Positions 16,800 to 24,231 of a DNA stretch of 64,000 bases are shown piece by piece (positions within the stretch are counted from its first letter, which is position 1; each line of letters starts with the position of its first letter). A program made the position numbers and the translations under genes. Source of the DNA: Cognatundibacterium griseum. Its GTDB lineage: Bacteria > Pseudomonadota > Gammaproteobacteria > Burkholderiales > Burkholderiaceae_D. The stretch is taken from the NCBI RefSeq assembly GCF_014284195.1, contig NZ_JACOGC010000008.1, forward strand, positions 1 to 64,000, in the 5' to 3' direction. A model generated the notes under the pieces. The model did not search any database. It saw only the letters and a list, made by a program, of their open reading frames with translations, and was not told where the DNA came from.

Positions 16800-17690
16800 T
16801 TAACTGACCAGATGCAGCCAGACCGGCAGGGTCAGTACCGACAGGACGGTGCTGGCTGAAATCAGGAAAGCGACAAAAGGCCCGTTGCCACCCATACGCG
16901 CCGCCAGGACATAGGCGCTGGAAGCGGTTGGCAGTGCGCAGAACACCACCACAATCTGCAGCTGCAGCAGTGGCAATGCCAGCCAGCGCCCGAGCAGCAG
17001 GGCGATCAGTGGCAGTGCCAGCAGTTTGACCGACAGAAAATAAGCCGCAATTCCTTTCGCCTCGTGAATCGCCGACAACCGCATACCGGCGCCGACTGCC
17101 AAGAGGCCGAGTGCGATGGATGCGTTACCGAGCCGCGACAGCGTGGCATTCACACCTTCCGGCAAATGCCATTGCAGCAGGCTGCAGGCGACGCCGCTGG
17201 CTGTGCCGATCACCAGCGGATTGCTGGCGATTTCTTTCAGCAGGCGACCGCTGTTATGGGCCAGTGCATATACCGCAGCCATATTGCACAGCGGCACCAG
17301 AAAACCGATCAGCAAAGCCATCAGCGCGGTTCCCTGTTCTCCGGCAAGGCGGGACGCAATCGCCAGCGCAATATAGGAATTGAAACGGAATGCAGTCTGC
17401 ACTCCGGACTCAAAAATGCGCGGTGGTGAACGGAACAAAAAACGCGCCAGCCAGCCCAGCAGCATACCGGCAGCGGTGGCAATCACACCGACCTGAAGCA
17501 GATGGCCGGTGGCATGAAAATCGAACTGGGTGCGCGAGGTGGTGTAAAACAGCAATGCCGGAAACATGATGAAATACACGATTTTTTCCACCCCGGCCCA
17601 GAAATGTCCGCCCCAGTGTGATATGCGGGCCAGTAAAAAGCCGATCAAGATCAGGCTGAAGTCAGGGAAGAGTAACGTAAATACAGACAT
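16800..17690 (-). CDS. AEC-family (auxin efflux carrier type) transporter
   Basis: 296-residue membrane protein with about ten hydrophobic helices, arranged as two inverted five-helix halves as in the AEC/MdcF family (PF03547). Characteristic pieces are FPALLFYTTSRT, FRFNSYIALAIA, NPLVIGTASG and the C-terminal VVVFCALPTASSAYVLAARMGG. Substrates of bacterial members include malonate, malate or other organic acids, and none can be assigned here. The DctSR-like regulators next to it make a dicarboxylate plausible. The start codon is overlapped by a TACT-G6-AGTA dyad, which suggests specific transcription control. No clear ribosome site is visible. Confidence 0.85.
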   Translation of the reverse strand: MSVFTLLFPDFSLILIGFLLARISHWGGHFWAGVEKIVYFIMFPALLFYTTSRTQFDFHATGHLLQVGVIATAAGMLLGWLARFLFRSPPRIFESGVQTAFRFNSYIALAIASRLAGEQGTALMALLIGFLVPLCNMAAVYALAHNSGRLLKEIASNPLVIGTASGVACSLLQWHLPEGVNATLSRLGNASIALGLLAVGAGMRLSAIHEAKGIAAYFLSVKLLALPLIALLLGRWLALPLLQLQIVVVFCALPTASSAYVLAARMGGNGPFVAFLISASTVLSVLTLPVWLHLVS

Positions 17691-17704
17691 ACTGGGGGGA
17701 GTAT
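17689..17704. promoter_or_regulatory. ATACT-G6-AGTAT dyad (copy A of a repeated operator-like element)
   Basis: ATACT (17689-17693), six G, AGTAT (17700-17704) sit across the start codon of the AEC carrier. The pattern is close to the TACT-G6-N-AGTA site known for the nickel/cobalt repressor RcnR (DUF156 family), one base shorter in the core. Two near-identical elements occur at 29889 and 40613. In the same 100-bp spacer, ATACCCCC occurs at about 17751. Confidence 0.55.
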
Positions 17705-17798
17705 ATTGAAAGAGCTTTTTTTTATAGGGGCATCAGGGAGGAAAATCGCCATACCCCCTGTTTTTTTGAAAAATTCCGGATGAGGATTTTCTGTTTTT

Positions 17799-18389
17799 TT
17801 ATTTCAGTATTCCAGCCAGTTCGACGGCGGTTTTAACCTGCATCTTGTCGAAAATATGGGCGCGGTGTACTTCAACGGTACGCATGCTGATGCCGAGTTC
17901 GTCAGCAATCACTTTGTTCATTTTGCCGAGCAAAATCAGATCGAGCACTTCCTTTTCGCGGGCTGACAAAGTCGCCAGCCGTTCATGCACCTGCGCCGTC
18001 ACGCCGGCTGCGCGGGATTGCGCCAGCGCTTCCTGCACCCGGTCCATGAGCTTATTGTCGTTAAACGGTTTTTCAAAAAAATCGAACGCGCCTTTTTTCA
18101 GGGAGTCCACCGCCATCGGCACATCGCCATGGCCCGTCAGGAAAATGACCGGCAGCCGCTTGACCAGATGGCGTTCTGACAGCAGGTCAAACAATTGGAT
18201 GCCGCTGAGCCCGGGCATGCGCACATCCAGTAAAACGCAGTCGCCATCGGCATCAAAGCGCAGCGGCTGTTCCAGTGCGGTCAGGAACTGTTCGGCACTG
18301 CTGTATCCGACTGCCGCTGTCTGGCGGGAACGCGCCAGCCATGACAGGGCATCGCGGATCACGTCTTCGTCGTCAATGATGTGTAGCAT
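17799..18389 (-). CDS. dctR: FixJ/DctR-type response regulator
   Basis: Two-component output protein of 196 residues. The receiver domain (about 1-115) has the acidic pair IDDED, phospho-acceptor D55 (LLDVRMPG), the T in FLTGHGD, and K in FEKPF. The LuxR/NarL helix-turn-helix (about 130-190) is seen in LSAREKEVLDLILLGKMNKVIADELGISMRTVEVHRAHI. It follows the kinase gene by 17 bp and is surely in its operon. By similarity and by the divergent DctP-type gene it probably controls C4-dicarboxylate uptake; the symbol is given on that basis. Confidence 0.87.
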   Translation of the reverse strand: MLHIIDDEDVIRDALSWLARSRQTAAVGYSSAEQFLTALEQPLRFDADGDCVLLDVRMPGLSGIQLFDLLSERHLVKRLPVIFLTGHGDVPMAVDSLKKGAFDFFEKPFNDNKLMDRVQEALAQSRAAGVTAQVHERLATLSAREKEVLDLILLGKMNKVIADELGISMRTVEVHRAHIFDKMQVKTAVELAGILK

Positions 18390-18406
18390 GGTGTCTCTCT
18401 CCGGAT

Positions 18407-20422
18407 TTATGGATGACTGCTGGCGGCATCCTGGCCGCTCTCATGGTCCGGCGGCAGTAGCGGCAGGACAAAACGGAAAATACTACCACCTGCGGGGTTG
18501 GGACGGTGATTCAGGGTGCCGCCGTGGAACTCGATCGCGGTGCGGCAGATATTGAGCCCCATCCCCATGCCGCTGGACTTGGTCGAAAAAAATGGTGAAA
18601 ACAACCGTTCTGCGACAGTCGGCGCAATGCCGTGACCACGGTCCGCCACTTCCACGGCCAATCCTTGTCCCTCGGCATCCAGACTCACCTGTATCCGCAG
18701 AAAGCGCTGCTCCGGCGGCGTCTGCTGCATGGCTTCAATCGCATTGCGGGTCAGATTCAGTAACACCTGTTCGATCAATACCTGATCGGCCAGCACTTTC
18801 GGCAGGCCGGGCAAAGGCATCCATTGCAGCTGGATGTGGGTCGACAGCGCCTGCAGTTCAATCAGCGGCAAGGTATTCTGGATCAGCTCATTGATATCCA
18901 GCGGTTCACGCGACGGCGCGCGTTTTTTCACGAATTCGTACACGCTGCGGATGATCTGCCCGGCGCGCTGCGCCTGCGCATTCACTTTGTCGAGCGCTGT
19001 CAGCAGCAATCCCTGATCCGTGGTGCCGGCATTGAGCAGATTGATCGCGCCAGTGGTGTAGCTCGAAATCGCCGCCAGCGGCTGATTCAGTTCATGCGCC
19101 AGCATGGAAGCGATTTCCCCCATCGTGGCAAGACGCGCGCTGGCGTGTAATTTTTCTTCCTGCTGCCGGGTCAGATCCTGCGCCCGTTTGAGTTCCGAGA
19201 TGTCCAGGATCGAACTCATCCAGCCGGTCTGGCGGCCAGTTTCATCAATCAGCGGCGACTCGTAAATCAGCACCGGAATCCGCTCGCCGCTGGCATGCTG
19301 GTAGATGGTTTCAAAGCCGTCCTGCGGCACCGATCCTGCCAGCAGCTGGGTAAAGCGCCGCTGGTATTCTTCAATCGCTTCCGGTGCCCAGTAAGGCATG
19401 GGTGGCAGGCGGCCGATAATCTGCTCCGCCGGATAGCCGACCATTTTGCAGAATGCCGGATTCACATACGTCATGCGGCCCTGCATGTCGCGCGCGCGCA
19501 GCCCGGTGATCAGCGAATTTTCCATCGCGGTGCGGAACGTGACCTGCTGGCGCAATGCGCCTTCGGCCGCCAGCCGGCGGTTAATGTCGCGCCACAATGC
19601 CAGCAGGCTCCAGATCAGGCCGAGCGACAGCAGTACCACCAGCAGCACCAGCAGATTCGAGAGAAATGTCGGCTCCCGCTTGTTGCTGTTGGTGCGTAAC
19701 GTCAGGGTGATGCCGGGCAATTCCAGATTACGGTTATGGGTATACACATTTTTGCCAATACCGCCGGAAGCGCGGGTTGCCACAACACGGTCATCGCTGT
19801 CGATCAGCGAAATCTGATTGTCCTGCGCAAACCACCAGGGCACCAGTTCTTCCAGAATACCGCTGGCCTGATAGGTGATGACGATGCTGCCGAAATGCTG
19901 ATTACCCTTGATCAGCGGAATCTGGCAACTGATGGGATACGCCGCCCGCTGGCCGGGTTTGGGTGCCTGCGGCGCGAAGCAGCGGGTCTTGTTATCGAGT
20001 TCTATCGAGCCGGATTCGATGTAATGCGGAATCTGCGCATCCTTGCTGTGTATCGCCAGTTCGGAGGTGGAAGTCACGACCAGATCCTGCTGATCAAACC
20101 AGACCAGCCGCGCGATTTCATGATTGTTTTTCAGCAGGTTTCTGAAGCGCTCCAGCACGGTTGATGGCGAGAGCTGCATATTCATGATGTCAGCCCCGAT
20201 CTGCCGCAGCATTTCATCATTGCGGTCAATCTGGAACTGAATCGCCTGCTCCACCCAGAGGGTATCGGCAATCAGCTGCTCCTGCCGCTCATTGGCTTCC
20301 ATGCGCTGTGCCTGCCACGGCAGCCAGATCAGGGTCAGAAGAAAAAGCGCGATCAGCAGGATAGGAATGATCCAGCGCCATTTCTCATCCGGCCACAGCC
20401 GCGTTTTGTAAAAATTTTTCAT
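18407..20422 (-). CDS. dctS: DctS-like sensor histidine kinase
   Basis: Membrane sensor kinase of 671 residues from the ATG giving MKNFYKTRLWPDEKWRW. It has a first membrane helix (about 17-38), a large periplasmic sensor region (about 40-270, Cache-like), a second helix (about 275-300), a PAS domain (about 315-430) that ends before a coiled segment, a HisKA helix with H443 (LAHELNQPLAAIS), and an ATPase domain with N, G1 and G2 boxes (NLTRNAIEAM, DRGHGI, GMGMGLNI). The architecture and divergence from a DctP gene match DctS sensors of C4-dicarboxylates. An upstream in-frame ATG would add 21 residues reaching into the operator region and is less likely. Confidence 0.9.
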   Translation of the reverse strand: MKNFYKTRLWPDEKWRWIIPILLIALFLLTLIWLPWQAQRMEANERQEQLIADTLWVEQAIQFQIDRNDEMLRQIGADIMNMQLSPSTVLERFRNLLKNNHEIARLVWFDQQDLVVTSTSELAIHSKDAQIPHYIESGSIELDNKTRCFAPQAPKPGQRAAYPISCQIPLIKGNQHFGSIVITYQASGILEELVPWWFAQDNQISLIDSDDRVVATRASGGIGKNVYTHNRNLELPGITLTLRTNSNKREPTFLSNLLVLLVVLLSLGLIWSLLALWRDINRRLAAEGALRQQVTFRTAMENSLITGLRARDMQGRMTYVNPAFCKMVGYPAEQIIGRLPPMPYWAPEAIEEYQRRFTQLLAGSVPQDGFETIYQHASGERIPVLIYESPLIDETGRQTGWMSSILDISELKRAQDLTRQQEEKLHASARLATMGEIASMLAHELNQPLAAISSYTTGAINLLNAGTTDQGLLLTALDKVNAQAQRAGQIIRSVYEFVKKRAPSREPLDINELIQNTLPLIELQALSTHIQLQWMPLPGLPKVLADQVLIEQVLLNLTRNAIEAMQQTPPEQRFLRIQVSLDAEGQGLAVEVADRGHGIAPTVAERLFSPFFSTKSSGMGMGLNICRTAIEFHGGTLNHRPNPAGGSIFRFVLPLLPPDHESGQDAASSHP

Positions 20423-20472
20423 GGCATTAGTGTAAACCAGCTGCTCCCCGATGGTGACGCTGTGTGCTGGCT

Positions 20473-20486
20473 TGTGGAAATCCACA
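20473..20486. promoter_or_regulatory. TGTGGA-AA-TCCACA dyad in the dctS/dctP divergent region
   Basis: A perfect 6-bp inverted repeat lies roughly midway between the dctS start (20422) and the dctP start (20558). It is well placed to be the operator of the DctR-type regulator or a shared control site. Only the symmetry and position are seen; the binding protein is inferred. Confidence 0.45.
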
Positions 20487-20557
20487 GTTGCGCTGCACCA
20501 TCGTCATCTGAATAATCAATGATCAAAAAAATAATCATCATTAACACGGGGACGTGC

Positions 20558-21562
20558 ATGAAAATCAGATCTTTGCCGTACCTTTTTCTGGCCGGTCTGC
20601 TGGTCAGCGGTATGGCATTTGCCCAGTCGCCGATCGTGATCAAATTCAGCCATGTGGTTGCCAGTGATACCCCGAAAGGCAAAGCGGCGGAGCGGTTTAA
20701 AGAACTCGCTGAAAAAGCGACCAAAGGCCGCGTGAAGGTAGAGCTTTATCCCAACAGCTCCCTGTATAAAGACAAGGAAGAACTCGAAGCCTTACAACTG
20801 GGGGCAGTGCAGATGCTGGCGCCCTCGCTGGCTAAATTCGGCCCGCTCGGGGTCAAGGAATTTGAAGTGTTTGACCTGCCGTATATTTTTCCGTCCAAAG
20901 AAGTGCTGTACAGCGTGACGGAAGGACCGATTGGCAAAGACCTGCTGAAAAAACTGGAATCGAAGGGCATTACCGGCCTGGCTTTCTGGGACAACGGATT
21001 TAAAGTCATGTCGGCGAACAAGCCGATTCATCTGCCGTCTGACATGAAAGGGCTGAAACTCCGGATCCAGTCTTCCAAGGTGCTTGATACGCAGATGCGC
21101 GCGCTCAATGCCAGTCCGCAGGTGCTGGCTTTTTCCGAGGTATATCAGGCGCTGCGGACGGGAGTGGTTGATGGCACAGAAAATCCACCTTCCAATCTGT
21201 ACACGCAAAAAATGCACGAAGTACAGAAATATGTGACGCTGACCAATCATGGTTATCTTGGATACGCCGTGATCGTGAACAGGAAATTCTGGGATGGCTT
21301 GCCTGCCGATATCCGCACCGAACTCGATGGCGCCATGAAAATGGCGACCAAATACGCCAATGCGATTGCGCAGCAGGAAAATGACAATGCGCTGGAAGCC
21401 GTGCGGCGGTCAGGAAAAACCACGATTTATACGCCCAACGACCAGGAAAAAGCCGAGTGGCGCAAAGCCCTGTTGCCGGTGCAAACGGCCATGGAATCGC
21501 GCATCGGTAAAGAGCTGATTGCCAATGTCAACAAAGAAGCAGCCAGACTGGGTGTGAAATAA
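20558..21562 (+). CDS. dctP: TRAP transporter substrate-binding protein (DctP family)
   Basis: Periplasmic binding protein of 334 residues with a signal peptide (MKIRSLPYLFLAGLLVSGMAFA, cut after AFA). The mature part opens with PIVIKFSHVVASDTPKG and contains LRIQSSKVLDTQMRALNASP, FSEVYQALRTGVVDGTENP and the C-terminal EWRKALLPV, all DctP-family marks. The conserved Arg in the LRIQ segment normally contacts the substrate carboxylate. It normally feeds a DctQ/DctM permease pair, but neither gene follows, and about 600 bp without a gene comes next. The ATG at 20558 gives the proper signal peptide; an earlier ATG at 20519 does not improve it. Confidence 0.93.
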   Translation: MKIRSLPYLFLAGLLVSGMAFAQSPIVIKFSHVVASDTPKGKAAERFKELAEKATKGRVKVELYPNSSLYKDKEELEALQLGAVQMLAPSLAKFGPLGVKEFEVFDLPYIFPSKEVLYSVTEGPIGKDLLKKLESKGITGLAFWDNGFKVMSANKPIHLPSDMKGLKLRIQSSKVLDTQMRALNASPQVLAFSEVYQALRTGVVDGTENPPSNLYTQKMHEVQKYVTLTNHGYLGYAVIVNRKFWDGLPADIRTELDGAMKMATKYANAIAQQENDNALEAVRRSGKTTIYTPNDQEKAEWRKALLPVQTAMESRIGKELIANVNKEAARLGVK

Positions 21563-21804
21563 AAATCAACCAGCCGTGGACGTCATCGTCACAGCAGTAC
21601 CAGCTGCGGGCAGGCTCCTACCGATCAGGACGGGTAAGTCATGAGGTGCCCGTTATATAGCGCAGATGATGGATTCGACCCGACGAAAATTTCGCACCTG
21701 ATGGCCGCCATACCGTACTTATATTACTGATAATGAATGTGCAGCCAATGCCGGTATAAAAAGAGCATTTAATTTATAAATAATTACCATTGGGAAACTA
21801 TAAT

Positions 21805-21832
21805 TTGCTATCACATTTTCCATCTCTATAAA
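21805..21832 (+). promoter_or_regulatory. Sigma-70-like promoter ahead of a possible small RNA
   Basis: TTGCTA (21805-21810), a 16-bp spacer and TATAAA (21827-21832) lie in an AT-rich stretch, with transcription predicted from about 21839. The match is reasonable but not exact. Confidence 0.4.
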
Positions 21833-21838
21833 TGCGTT

Positions 21839-22097
21839 TTACATATCTGCAACAGATAGAAAGTTTTGCGCTGCTTTTGTTTTGTCAGGTACCGGTTCGC
21901 ATGCTATATTCTGCGCAGTTGATGGACAGGCGGGTCACAGGATTAAAAGGCGGTAGTGCAAAAAAACGGTATGAATGCCGTGTAATGAGGAGACGCGCGT
22001 TTTTATTAAAAGCTGAGTGCTGTGCAGACACAGTAACTAAACAGCCGAAAACGCGAAACAAGCTTACAAGGCGCATCGATGATGCGCCTTTTTCTTT
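21839..22097 (+). ncRNA. Candidate small RNA or long leader ending in an intrinsic terminator
   Basis: The interval between the promoter-like element and a strong terminator (stem AAGGCGCATC/GATGCGCCTT) is about 260 nt, has no convincing reading frame, and stands alone between dctP and ogt. That arrangement is typical of a free-standing bacterial small RNA. No known family (tmRNA, 6S, RNase P, SRP, riboswitch) was recognised. It could also be the decayed end of the dctP transcript. Confidence 0.3.
22068..22097 (+). terminator. Strong rho-independent terminator
   Basis: A perfect 10-bp stem (22068-22077 and 22081-22090) with a 3-nt GAT loop is followed by TTTCTTTT. It ends whatever transcript crosses the dctP-ogt interval, 70 bp before ogt. 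Confidence 0.85.
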
Positions 22098-22159
22098 TGT
22101 GCCTGCCGGCTGCGTTTTATACTGATGAGCATAATTGGTAACAGAAACGAGAGGATGTG

Positions 22160-22666
22160 ATGCGACAGGATTTCCCAATTTTTTCAGGCATTCTCGAAGC
22201 GCCGTTCGGTGCCCTGGGTATCCGGGTCGAACAGAATATGGTCAGTGAACTGGTGTATCTGCCGACACGCTTTACTGAAAAAGCCCCCGAAGATGCTTTG
22301 TCTGAGCAGGTCATGCGGCAGGTGGAATGCTATCTGGACGATCCTGATTTCCGCTTCCAGTTGCCATTGAAACCGGCAGGTACAGAATTTCAGCGCCGTG
22401 TCTGGCAGGGTATATCATCCATTCCGCGTGGTGAGGTGCTGACCTATGGACAAATTGCCCGCCAGATACGCTCTGCCCCAAGGGCGGTGGGGCAAGCCTG
22501 TGGCGCAAACTGGTATCCATTGGTTATTCCCTGTCACCGGGTGACTGCTGCGGGCGGACTGGGCGGCTTTGCGCATGACGATGATGAAAACGGATACCAT
22601 CTCAGTATCAAACGCTGGCTGCTGGCCCATGAAGGCGTGACTGCCTATTTGCCAAAATCCGCCTGA
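22160..22666 (+). CDS. ogt: Methylated-DNA--protein-cysteine methyltransferase
   Basis: Direct-reversal repair protein that takes the alkyl group from O6-alkylguanine or O4-alkylthymine onto its own cysteine. It has 168 residues, typical of the short Ogt class without an Ada regulatory half. The active site is IPCHRV near residue 119; the helix-turn-helix GEVLTYGQIARQIRSAPRAVGQACG precedes it and GGLGGF follows. ATG 22160 is used, with GAGAGGA just upstream; a GTG one codon earlier is possible. xerD begins just downstream. Confidence 0.94.
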   Translation: MRQDFPIFSGILEAPFGALGIRVEQNMVSELVYLPTRFTEKAPEDALSEQVMRQVECYLDDPDFRFQLPLKPAGTEFQRRVWQGISSIPRGEVLTYGQIARQIRSAPRAVGQACGANWYPLVIPCHRVTAAGGLGGFAHDDDENGYHLSIKRWLLAHEGVTAYLPKSA

Positions 22667-22732
22667 AATGTGTCTTTAGCCGTTACAGATCGCGCCAGTT
22701 GTGTGAAAAAATCTCTTCCCGATACCACCGCC

Positions 22733-23629
22733 ATGCTGCCGGACAGCATCACTGCCCAGATTGACGAATTCTGCGAAAGCATCTGGCTGGAAGACGGCCT
22801 GGCAAAAAATTCCATCGATGCTTACCGGCGTGACCTGCGCCTGTTTGCGGGCTGGTTGCATGCGCATACCGGCAAACACCTGTACGAAGCGCAACCGCAG
22901 GACCTCAGCGATTACACCGCCAGTTGCCGTGACGTTTCCAAGGCGACTTCCGCCAACCGGCGGCTCAGCGCGCTGAAGCGTTTTTATGCGCTGGTCCTGC
23001 GTCAGAACCATATCCGGGTGAATCCCTGTACCCGCCTCCGGGCCGCTAAGCAGGCGCTGCGCCTGCCACACAGCCTGAGCGAGGAGCAGGTGGTGGCATT
23101 ATTGCAGGCGCCGGATGAGACACCACTCGGAATTCGCGACAGGACGATGCTGGAATTGCTGTACGCCTGCGGCTTGCGGGTTTCTGAACTGGTGGGACTG
23201 CAATCGGTGGAATTAGGGTTGAACGACGGTGTGCTGCGTGTCACTGGCAAAGGCAACAAGACCAGGCTGGTACCTTTTGGCGAACAGGCGCGCGTCTGGC
23301 TGGAACGCTACTTACGTGAGGCCAGACCGGCAATACTCAGCGGCCAGGTGTCGGATGCCCTGTTTGTGACGGCAAGAGGGAGTGCCATGACACGTCAGAT
23401 GTTCTGGATACTCATTAAAAAATATGCTGCGCAGGCAGGGATTACCCAGGCTTTGTCGCCGCATACCTTGCGTCACGCTTTTGCTACCCATCTGCTTAAT
23501 CACGGTGCCGATTTACGGGTAGTGCAGCTTTTGCTGGGACATTCGGATATATCCACCACCCAGATTTACACCTATGTCGCGAAGGAGCGCCTGAAACAGC
23601 TGCATGCGGAACATCATCCGCGCGGATAA
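22733..23629 (+). CDS. xerD: Site-specific tyrosine recombinase XerD
   Basis: Resolves chromosome dimers at dif together with XerC. From the ATG at 22733 it has 298 residues, and the catalytic residues fall at R149, H244, R247, H270 and Y279. The last four numbers are identical to E. coli XerD, which supports this start over an in-frame GTG at 22670. Motifs: CGLRVSELVGL, HTLRHAFATHLL, LGHSDISTTQIYTYV. The N-terminal core-binding SAM-like domain covers about residues 8-90. It sits alone among housekeeping genes with no phage genes, so it is the chromosomal recombinase and not an integrase. Confidence 0.95.
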   Translation: MLPDSITAQIDEFCESIWLEDGLAKNSIDAYRRDLRLFAGWLHAHTGKHLYEAQPQDLSDYTASCRDVSKATSANRRLSALKRFYALVLRQNHIRVNPCTRLRAAKQALRLPHSLSEEQVVALLQAPDETPLGIRDRTMLELLYACGLRVSELVGLQSVELGLNDGVLRVTGKGNKTRLVPFGEQARVWLERYLREARPAILSGQVSDALFVTARGSAMTRQMFWILIKKYAAQAGITQALSPHTLRHAFATHLLNHGADLRVVQLLLGHSDISTTQIYTYVAKERLKQLHAEHHPRG

Positions 23630-23671
23630 TCCGGCAGATTTACTTAAATCTGGTCTTATCCGAATCCGCGC
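23619..23671 (+). other. Extended stem-loop at the xerD 3' end
   Basis: CGCGGATAA near the stop pairs with TTATCC...CCGCG downstream, enclosing a perfect CAGATTT-ACTT-AAATCTG hairpin (23635-23652). No T-run follows, so it may be a transcript 3'-end stabiliser or a factor-dependent end rather than an intrinsic terminator. Confidence 0.4.
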
Positions 23672-24231
23672 ACCATGCATTCTGAAAAGCCGGAGACAGC
23701 ATTTAAATTAAAAATGGAAAAAACAATATAAATGAAATAAAAATCGCATTTATTAAAAAGTAAAAAAATTCCATTTCCGAATGCTTCATATTTCTGAAAG
23801 TATCGTATTGTTTCAACCGTTTTGCGGCATGCATCTGAGAATTGTTGGTGTGTATAAAAACAACAAACCGAGTGATCGTTTAAAAAGATGTAAATAAATC
23901 TATTAATTCATGGATTATTTGGTCATAACGGCTATTTTTTTTTTGAAAAATAGTTATTTTGTTTTAAATCAAAACAATCAACTATAGGTGATTGTTTGTA
24001 CTTTAAATTGCCTTTTAAAGAATAAAAAAAAACATCAAATAACATTCTGTTACGAATCATAATCAAGTTTCTTACATATGTTTGTAGCGTTGTTAAAACG
24101 GTATCAAGCGATTTGAGGTACCTGTTTTGTGGCGTTATCAATAAGAGAAGCAGTGATGTAAGGATATTCACCCGGTCATCATGGTGAAAGCACTTGTTAC
24201 TTAATAAAATAAAACAGAAGAAAGGTAATTC
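23672..24231 (+). other. AT-rich intergenic leader upstream of a TonB-dependent receptor
   Basis: About 560 bp, strongly A/T-rich with poly-A and poly-T tracts, and without a credible gene or a recognised riboswitch fold. It must hold the promoter of the receptor gene. The composition contrasts with the adjoining coding DNA and recalls the long curved-DNA leaders seen before some highly regulated outer-membrane genes. Confidence 0.5.

Larger units (their letters stand above)
21563..22159 (+). other. 597-bp gene-free stretch with promoter-like and terminator elements
   Basis: No protein gene is convincing here. A 97-codon open frame at 21832-22125 runs straight through the terminator, has poor composition and no ribosome site. 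The left half (21563-21720) is GC-balanced with no recognised element. The right half carries a sigma-70-like promoter and a strong terminator, described separately as a possible small-RNA unit. Confidence 0.6.

Noticed and set aside
21832-22125. 97-codon open frame between dctP and ogt
   Set aside because: It runs through a strong terminator stem, has no ribosome site and no recognisable protein features.
22733-23629. Tyrosine recombinase as a phage or island integrase
   Set aside because: Catalytic residue numbering and length equal chromosomal XerD; no att repeats, tRNA or phage genes are near.
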